Source: Salvator merianae
Lineage: Eukaryota > Chordata > Lepidosauria > Squamata > Teiidae
Direction: 5' to 3'
Length of the DNA stretch: 64,000 nt
NCBI GenBank assembly: GCA_003586115.2
Contig: QVOM02000073.1
Coordinates: 48,931,650-48,995,649 of the forward strand
Below, piece after piece: positions 56,360 to 64,000 of the stretch. Under the pieces are notes generated by a model. The model did not search any database. It was not told the origin of the DNA and worked only from the letters and a program-made list of their open reading frames with translations. Positions within the stretch are counted from its first letter, which is position 1. Every line of letters begins with the position of its first letter. The position numbers and the translations under genes were made by a program.

Positions 56360-56815
56360 GGACTGGTAGACTGGCCCAGTGAACCCCTTGGAACACCTAG
56401 CCTGCAAGGCAGACTCATGTCCTGGACCAGCCATTGGGCCAGGCTACACATTGAGCTAGCTGTTGGACTGGGCTACAGCATGAAAATGGCGCCTTAGCCC
56501 ACTCCAACCACAGTGTCCAGGCTGATATACTGAACCAGCAACTTGTTTACAGACAACACATGAGTGGGTGATTCAGTCTACTAGGAACAAGAAGCCCAGT
56601 GCCATTTTACTAGGCACCTGGAAGTGATGTTGGAAGTGTGCTGCACTGCCTGGCCAAAACAACCCCAGCTGGCAACTGTGGTGGCTGGAAACTTTTGTTC
56701 CTAGTTCCTGAAGTTGGGCTGTGACGGGCTGCACACAGTGTGGACATCCCTTTGCATGGCCTGCTGGCAACCTGAGCCATTGTGGATCGGATCACTTAAT
56801 TTGCCCCAGCATGGC
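56360..56815 (+). repeat. Interspersed repeat of the 46.3-kb family
   Basis: The stretch ctacagcatgaaaatggcgc, cttagcccactccaaccac and the later gttgggctgtgacgggctgc, acacagtgtggacatccctt align in order with 46410-46450 and 46550-46595 (gttgggctggaacgggctgc). No clan terminus is visible. Confidence 0.6.
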
Positions 56816-59800
56816 ATGGGATAGTGTGCACCATGCAGAAATCGTTTAGAAGTGCAGTAAAAACAGTATATACTATGAGGTGAATTCTGTTTTGGTCCTG
56901 TGATGTTGACATAACTCATTCTAGTTTGCTGATGAAAATCTTCCAAGGAACTTCCTATCATTATACCTGTTTGCTCAGGATTGGAGATGGAGTAACTGGT
57001 GGCAGTATTTGCTTCTGGGTTCTTCTGAAAGCTAATAATGCCATTGTAAGCTAACAGAGTACCTGAATATGCTCATCTGAATGCCTTTCTTTTTCTTCCA
57101 CTGCGAAAGACATGGTAGACCTTGCATGGTAGACCTTGATAATGGAGCAACACCAGAAGTTTATTTCCACTCTTTCCCCCATTTCTTGATGAAGAGTGCT
57201 CCGGAACTTGAGAGCTTGTACTGTGCTTCATAACATTTTGGTTAGCATGCCAGAAGTATGGCCACAAAACAGATGCTTACATTTTCCCCTACCTTTAACT
57301 ACATTGAAGCAAGTTGCAAAGATGTGTCATTTTAAACCATGACAATATGCAGTTCCTGTCTCTTCCTGGAAAAGGCAGGTCATTGTTGTGTTTATAGTTG
57401 CTTTGCAGGGGAACATTTGTCAAAAGCTAAAAACATCCCCTGCTGCATAAATACCAAGTCCAACAGAGATAAGGCTGTTTGCTTTAATAAAGTGATTAAC
57501 TATATTTTAACCCTCAAAAGTGCAGCAGCCCTGCTGTCTGGTTCTGAGAGCTTTGTTTCTTGGCATTTGAAAGATGGGACTAAACCAACAGCTAGACACA
57601 GCTTCTTGGCAAAGGCAAAGACCCACTGCTGGAGATACTCTCCTAAGAGAGATGGGACGTCTTGTAATGCAGTAAGATTCAGGTTCAAGATTTTGGCATG
57701 CTCAGTTGAAAATATGTTGCAGTGCTGCCTGAAGTGGAGGAAATCTGGTGGTATCTAACAGGAAGCAACTTCATTTTCTTGTGCATACCATTGCAGTAGG
57801 TGCTGTTCCTGCAGAATGAAACCATAAAGATGCACCATGTACGATAATGAAGGAGCACTAAGATCAGCAATCAGCGATGCACTTCTAAGGGCTGCCTTTC
57901 ACATGTGGAAAGGGTCTTAGGCTCCATTGGAGCCAGCTGACCCAGCAGCCATTGCAAAGGTTGGAAGGTCCAAATATCCTACATACTGATTCCTCCAAAA
58001 CAGGGAACTTTGGAATACTTAACTCCTACCTTACTGAAAGGTTACTCCTTTTGTAGGAGGTGACAGAAATATTTGTATCTGATGAAGAGCTTTGTGGATA
58101 CCTGCTCTTCTGTTGCATGTGGATGCAGCCTTATAGTTCTTACTATCCCTAATAATTAGCTAGAGTTGTAATCCAAAATAATTAGGGATGTGGCAGGCTG
58201 GGACAGGCTGAAGAGCAAAACAGTAAAAATGTTAATACTGTCACAGTATTAGGGATGAAGATCATAGGTAGCCTCAGCACTTCTTCTATAAGCTTTTATC
58301 CTATGGGCAATAAATTCTGTTTAAGCTGGACAAGGAGAAATGTACCTAAACTTTGGGCTTAAGGGAGTTGACATGTGAGTAAGAAAGTTTGTTTTTCTGA
58401 ATCACGGAATAAAATACTAGATTCTAAACTGAAAAAATGAAAGCAAACGATTTCTTAAAGCTTTACCGTGTGATTTAATTAATATACATCAAACAAAACC
58501 AACAGTTTTCTCTAGCAAGGTGCTAGGAGGTAGTTTTGCTGTGTAAAGAGTCAAAAGAAAAAAACTGAAAGGGTCTTGCCTCTAGCACAGAGAAAAAAAA
58601 TACACTAGGAAAATGCACGCAATCCATTTAAAGCAGAAAATAAGTTTTCATGGTCTCCTGTTAAATTGCTGAATTGCATAACTACTGATTAAATGTCAAA
58701 TTCTGTGACGAGCAATAAACTACTAAAAGATTAATGGAAGGATTTGTAACCTCTAAGTGTCTGGGACCTGTAAAATCCCCTCATACCATGACCACTTGTG
58801 TGGATACTTAGCACTTCTTGTGAAGGACACTCAGTGACCAGTGGAATTAAGGGCTTGTTTAGGATGCTTGAGATCCCAGAAGGGCTCTTGTGAGACGGTT
58901 TCATTGCAGACCTCACGTTTTCTACCATGTCTGAAAACTGTCATGGTTGTCACTTAGCCTAGCAAGACTCCATTTAAACTGCTGTGTGACTGTTGCCTTG
59001 TATAATGCAATGGCTCTGTTCTCGGAAATTGCCATGTGATGTGAATTGTGTTAGGGGAACTGTCATGGTTGCTAGTTCCCCTTACTACCAGCTTTACATT
59101 GCTGGCAGTGCTTTTATAGTACAGCTTGCATAGCACAAAACTGCTGTGTACAAGGGAAGGTCACATCTTACAAACCATATAAGTGCAAAACTATCCAGTA
59201 CAAAATCAAGATATACAAGGAACAGTTGTATTAATACATATGACACCTCTTCCCGACAGATAAGGTTGGCAATGCTGTTTCCTGCAGCCAGAAACAGCAA
59301 CTGTATAGCAAGGGCACTACAGATAAGATTTATTTACTCGTGTCAGAAGCATCTTCAGAGGTAGTTACGAAAAATAGAACGTAAGTGTGAAATTAAGAAT
59401 TATATAAAAAACAGACCTGCAATTAAAATAGAGATAAGAAAAAAAATTGGAAGATGAGGATTTGTTATTAGTTGGTCAATATCTCTGTAAACTACTTTTC
59501 TGAATAACATGCTTCCGAGGACGATTTCATATGAAAATTCAGCGATGCAGTGCAGTTTATAAGTTGCTCCCCTCAATGCATAAAGAACACAGTTCACAAA
59601 ACAGAGCCTTCATTTCTAAGGAAAAATCAGGTGAAGAAGACCACCTCCTAACCAAGGAAATTATTACCTGTATAAAGACTGTAAGAAACGAATACTGCTG
59701 AAAAGTCCCTGAGGTTATCTTCGTTGGTTTTCTGAAGTACTGCAGTATGGAGATTGTGGTTTATATTAATTATTTTAATTATGGCTCCCATTAGTATGGT

Positions 59801-62570
59801 CCAAATAAAATATGCTTATGAGTAACTACGGTTTAGGGTGAGTCAGTGTAGGATGGCGTACAATATCTTTCAAAAACTACATGATTAACAGCACAGTTGG
59901 AATAGCCAAAGGGAATCTCCAAACAAGTAGTTCTCTCAAATTATTAGAACTGATGAAAAATCAGAACTTTACTGTTAGCTTTCAAAATATTTCTCTTCTC
60001 TGTTAAGCATAAGACAACTAGCCCAGAAGAAAAATGAAATCAGTATCTGATGCTTCACCTCTTTTAGAAGGTCAGAGGAAGCTATCTCCACCAAGGAGCT
60101 GACGCTGGTGTGCTTCAGTCTCCTGAAGGCCTGTCAAACTGTGCAGCCTTTATGACTTTTTTGACCATGAGGCACACTACATGACTGAAACTCTTGCCGT
60201 TCAAAGAAGTTGTGAGTTGGCACGACCCACCAAATGACTGCCCAGGGTTGCTTAGACTGGGGATAGGTGCCATCACAGCTGAAGTTCCTGCTTTTCCTTC
60301 AGGTCACCCTGTCTACAGCCTTAGAGTGGGTCTGGGCCATTGAGGTAGAAAGTGTTTGTCTTCCCCAAACCCTGAGGAACTCCCAGTGTTGCATATAGAC
60401 TCAGCCATAGTATTCCCTAGGTCAAGATGCCATTCCATACTACAGAACTTTGACATATATAATAGCTTAGAACTGAACAGCAGTTTGTCATTTGATGAAC
60501 TCCAGTAGAGGTAAAGGACCATCAGGTGCCTTACCTGACAATCTTGGCTCCCTATGAAAGCTTTACACAACTTCTGAATTGGAAGTTGCATTCAAGAGGT
60601 GAAGGTACTCCCCTCTTTCCTGTAGCATGATCAGGCATGGTTTTAGACCTCTCCGTGGGTGAGACTGCATCAAGTGTTGGTGGGTGTCGTCTCAAATGTG
60701 ATGTCCAACTAACATTCATTTGTTGCTTTCTAGAATTCTGCAAACTCTGTTCACAGTCAAATAGTATCTGTGGTAAGGAAGAACTTGCCATTTCAGCACT
60801 TCGTAGAAGATATTTCTGTGGTTTTCTCACCCCCATGTTAATTTACCTGCGTCATTAATCTTCAAAGATTAATGAAGAAGGGAAGTTGGATTTTTCACTA
60901 TCACTCCCTTCAGTGATGTAGTGGATCTAGTAAAAAAAATGCTATTATTTCACTTTCCACAAGCAGTTCTGTGAAGAGCAGAAGGTGGGATTTTTCATTG
61001 CTTTGACAACCAGAGTTGGAGTTGTCATCCAGAATCAATACTATAAATGTTTGGCATAGTACCAACTCTTGGAGATAAAAGGGTCTGATCTCCTATTTTA
61101 GGTCTGTGAAGTTTAGTTCTAAACTCACCTCTCAAATCCTAATTTTCCCACCTCAGTGCTAATCAGACTGGCTGACACTTTTCTCTAGTTTGTTGTGCCT
61201 GATCTGGACCACTGATTAGTCACTCCTATTATAAAACCTTAGATACTATTATATAGGTAATAGAACACAATTTTACTAATAGGGAAAACAGATAAACAGA
61301 GCCTATTGCATCATTTTAATGCTAGCCTCTGAAGTTGCAGGCTCAGGAAAAGGTCCTTGGCTGATCCTGTCAGGGCCACCCATCTGCATGACAGCAGCAG
61401 GAATTGGACCTAGTCTAGGCTGGGAGCGAGACCATTTTAAAATGGTCTCCCACTGGAGCACTTCTGGGTACAGTGTCTGTGCCCAGGAGTGGGCCAGGCC
61501 CAGGGCCCATGAAGCTAAAACATTTCCCAGAGTGCCTCTTGGGGAACATACTAGTATGTGGATCCCATGGTCCAGGAACATATCTGGCACAGTCCAGTTG
61601 GACCGCATAGATGTTGCCTATGATTCCTAGGCTTTCCTTGTGATTTCAAAAATATTATGCAAGGCAAAACAGAAGACTCAATCTTAAATATTTGAGAATG
61701 ATTTCCTTCCCCCTTCTTCTTTAAAGCTGGGAGCTCCTGAGCTTCTGTTTGATGTGACCAGGAATGAGGAGATTCCTGCTAATAAACCTGAGGTGGCATT
61801 TTTGCCTGAGGAACCATGTCAATGGAATTAATTGTTAACAAGGTGGCAGTGCCTGATTGCAGTGACAGAAACAGAGGATATTCCTCAACAGATTTCAAAT
61901 TAAGAAATGTTTTTTAAAAGATAAAATTGTGTCTTGTGAATGTTGCCTGAGGCTTCATCTCCATGATGGGGGCAAAAGGTGCTTAATGGGCTGAAGTACT
62001 TGCTCAGGACCCCGGAGGCCGGAGGCATGGTGTCCACACCCTCCCCTCCACCTCCCTTCCTTGCAAACCTCAAAGCTGTGGAACAAAAGTTCCATGGCTT
62101 TAAAGTTTCCACCCAGTCCCATTAAAGAGAAGCACAGGAAATGAATGGAGAAGTCAGCCGTTCCCTGTGTATTCCAAAATGGGCCTGGGCGGACGGTGAG
62201 GAACGTAAGTTGCCTATGCTGCAGCTGTCCCTCTTGTGGTGGCAGTGCAATGCCCAAGAATGGCAAGTGCCTTCAGAGTCATTTCCCCACTTTGCTGAAA
62301 TGACATCTCTGGGGGTGGTTGGTGCCCCTCAGTCGTGGGCTACAGGCCTGAAGGCAGTGCAGGTGTGCAGACACCATGTTCCTTCGTTCCTCACTGGGCT
62401 CAGTGTGGATGTAGCCTTTGTTTAAGGGAATTAATGAACTAAAGGATTTGTGGTTTAAATGTTTGCTTTAATTCTGGCTTTTACTTTAAAATGCTTTTAA
62501 CTTCCTTTGAAATTCATATTCTCTGCTGACTGGTCTGCCTGTTAGATTACTTACTCGCTTGCCCACCTAT
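56816..62570. other. Intronic non-coding sequence, about 5.7 kb
   Basis: Small items: a 14-bp duplication catggtagaccttg at 57111-57124 and 57126-57139, and ccattttaaaatgg palindrome at 61432-61445. Largely AT-rich, no exon, RNA gene or clear transposon. This is the quietest long stretch of the window. Confidence 0.5.
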
Positions 62571-62643
62571 NNNNNNNNNNNNNNNNNNNNNNNNNNNNNN
62601 NNNNNNNNNNNNNNNNNNNNNNNNNNNNNNNNNNNNNNNNNNN
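62571..62643. other. Assembly gap (73 N)
   Basis: Run of N directly before the pyrimidine repeat; the gap probably lies within or beside the repeat. Confidence 0.98.
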
Positions 62644-62730
62644 TTCCCCCTTTCCCCCTTTTCCCTTTTTCCCCTTTCCCCCTTTTCCCCTTTCCCTTTC
62701 CCTTTCCCTTTCCCTTCCCTTTCCTTTGGA
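62644..62730. repeat. Pyrimidine (CCCTTT-type) simple repeat
   Basis: Alternating C3-5 and T2-5 blocks for about 85 bp, regular CCCTTT toward the right. The other strand is GGGAAA-type with many G runs, capable in principle of triplex or G-quadruplex structures. Confidence 0.93.
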
Positions 62731-63654
62731 AATCCTTTAGAAATTTTGAAAACAAGGGCACGAATGGGCAGGCAAGCAAGTGAGCAGCTAGAATGCGTTG
62801 ACTGACAGCTCAAGAATAGGACCTCAGGAAGTACCTGTGTACAGTTACCCACCTTATTATGCTCATAACAGAGAAGCATTTATTGAAGCATTTATTTATG
62901 CTTCACTGATAGAAAGAGTCACTACTGACCCCAAGCTAAAAAAGAAGTATACTCCATATAAAATGTTCTGTTTACTCAGCAAGAGAGGCTCCTCTTACCC
63001 ATTTTTTCCAAGGGAAATAAACCTCGCTTTGTTTTACCTGCTTGCTGGGCCAGTGAGAGAGAGAACTCGTTGGTGCCGGCTCTGCTGGCCTTGCAAGCTG
63101 TGTTTGGTTCTCCTCACCTCCCTTTTGTTTCTGAAGTTCTGAAGAGGCAACAGCTCCCATTTCTTCCCTTATCCAAAAATGCCCTTCCCATCCTTCTCTT
63201 TTTTGTTGGGCAGTGTGAAGGCATCTCTTGGTGTTCCCATTTCATGGCTTTCAGGCTGGCTGATTGAAAATCTGCCTGCCTAGCACCCCTACACTATGTT
63301 CATGTTGTACGGAAATATGCCCAACATCACTGCAGAGCATTCCCACTGTTGCTTGTCCCCTTCTTTAGGGGTTTCTACAGTTGGCATTGTGGTTCGGGTG
63401 AACAGGGTTTCTCCCTCTGAATCCAGGGGGGCAGCTGTTGAATAAGAGAGCCACCATCCAGATGTCAGAAACAGACCCTGTCCCAAACGTCCTCTTTCTG
63501 TGTAGTCTGATAATGTGCTGAATAATTAGAAAGGCACCCCCCCGAGCTAATGATAAACCTTTGCACAGTATAAAATGGACCATTTGTGAGTACTAAAGCA
63601 GTATTTGCCCAGCAGGAACAGAGTAAGTTTGTAGAGATTGGAGAGGGCAAAACC
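62731..63654. other. Intronic non-coding sequence
   Basis: A short duplication (gaagcatttattgaagcattt, 62872-62893) is present. The 114-codon frame at 62798-63142 has no recognisable family. Confidence 0.45.
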
Positions 63655-63725
63655 ACCTGCAAGGTTGCTTCAACCCATCCCAGTTTTTCGTGGCTCATAG
63701 GATGGGTTGAAGCAACCTTGCAGGT
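63655..63725. repeat. Perfect 26-bp inverted repeat with 19-nt loop
   Basis: The arm 63655-63680 (acctgcaaggttgcttcaac, ccatcc) is the exact reverse complement of 63700-63725. The pairing continues outside with one mismatch (aaaacc against agtttt). The loop is 63681-63699. Could fold as a short hairpin RNA if transcribed. Confidence 0.96.
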
Positions 63726-64000
63726 AGTTTTTCTGTTAGCTATCTTTCATTTTTTTCTAGGTTTTAAACATGGCCACCAGAACAGCAAATGCAAAGTTTG
63801 AAAACTTCAGAGTGCCCAGCTCTCTGGCAACCATGGCATAGGTGCAGAATGTTCTGCTGTAGAAACTAGGACATGTGCAGTGCCCCAGGGCAGTGGAGCT
63901 GAGCAGCATCCCAAAGAAGGGAGCAGGTTGCCCCGCAAATTGTGTTTATTGTTGATGGTGCCACACTTAAACATATTTGTACAAGTTGGTGAGGGGAGAG

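Larger units (their letters stand above)
55197..64000 (+). other. JADE2: JADE2 intron after the first coding exon, extends past the window
   Basis: Begins with GTAAGA. No sequence resembling the next JADE2 exon (with its conserved FRTDLITAM-type stretch) was found in any frame up to 64000, so this intron is at least 8.8 kb. Confidence 0.7.

Noticed and set aside
57339..57758. 139-codon forward frame
   Set aside because: No family recognised and no supporting splice signals; treated as a chance frame.
62798..63142. 114-codon forward frame near the right end
   Set aside because: No domain or homology recognised; lies in the presumed JADE2 intron without convincing splice sites.
1..64000. CRISPR array, operon or prokaryotic defence system
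   Set aside because: No regularly spaced identical repeats, no bacterial genes or ribosome binding sites; the sequence is clearly vertebrate.

Overview
The window is vertebrate nuclear DNA, most likely from a squamate reptile (lizard or snake). Evidence: spliced gene structure, a large CpG island, and a repeat mix of CR1 and L2-type LINEs, a Bov-B (RTE) LINE tail, and tRNA-headed SINEs whose 3' ends resemble the Bov-B tail (the Sauria-SINE arrangement). The species cannot be named from the sequence. No prokaryotic, CRISPR or operon-like organisation is present, and almost every open frame is a chance frame inside repeats or introns.

One host gene is recognisable: the 5' part of JADE2 (PHF15) on the + strand. 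Its first coding exon is 55139-55196 and encodes MEEKRRKYSISSDNSDTTD plus the first base of a split Ser codon, between a good acceptor and a GTAAGA donor. The ATG is the first base of the exon. The CpG island at about 20580-24180 is the best candidate for its promoter and non-coding exon 1. The best-looking donor there is at 22848/22849, which would give a first intron of about 32 kb. Downstream coding exons were not seen, so the next intron runs past the right edge.

Layout: 1-2850 is a CR1 LINE on the minus strand (esterase end of ORF1, endonuclease, reverse transcriptase), decayed and cut by the window edge. 2.85-20.5 kb is upstream flank with L2, SINE, hAT-type and other TIR elements. 20.6-24.2 kb is the CpG island. 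24.2-55.1 kb is the presumed intron 1, packed with repeats. 55.2-64 kb is the next intron.

The most unusual content is a clan of non-autonomous TIR elements with GGCCCTTTCTGCACTT-like ends. It includes three copies of a 180-bp element that is palindromic over its whole length, and larger relatives of about 330-690 bp. Perfect 3-bp target duplications are visible for four members (AGA, CAA, AAG, AAA). One 180-bp copy is nested inside a larger relative. Two hAT-like elements with perfect 8-bp duplications, a second palindromic family with a TAA duplication, an L1-like insertion with a 10-bp duplication, a SINE with an 11-bp duplication and a perfect 26-bp hairpin at 63.7 kb are also present. 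All motif matches and family names come from reading the sequence by eye; no database search was run.
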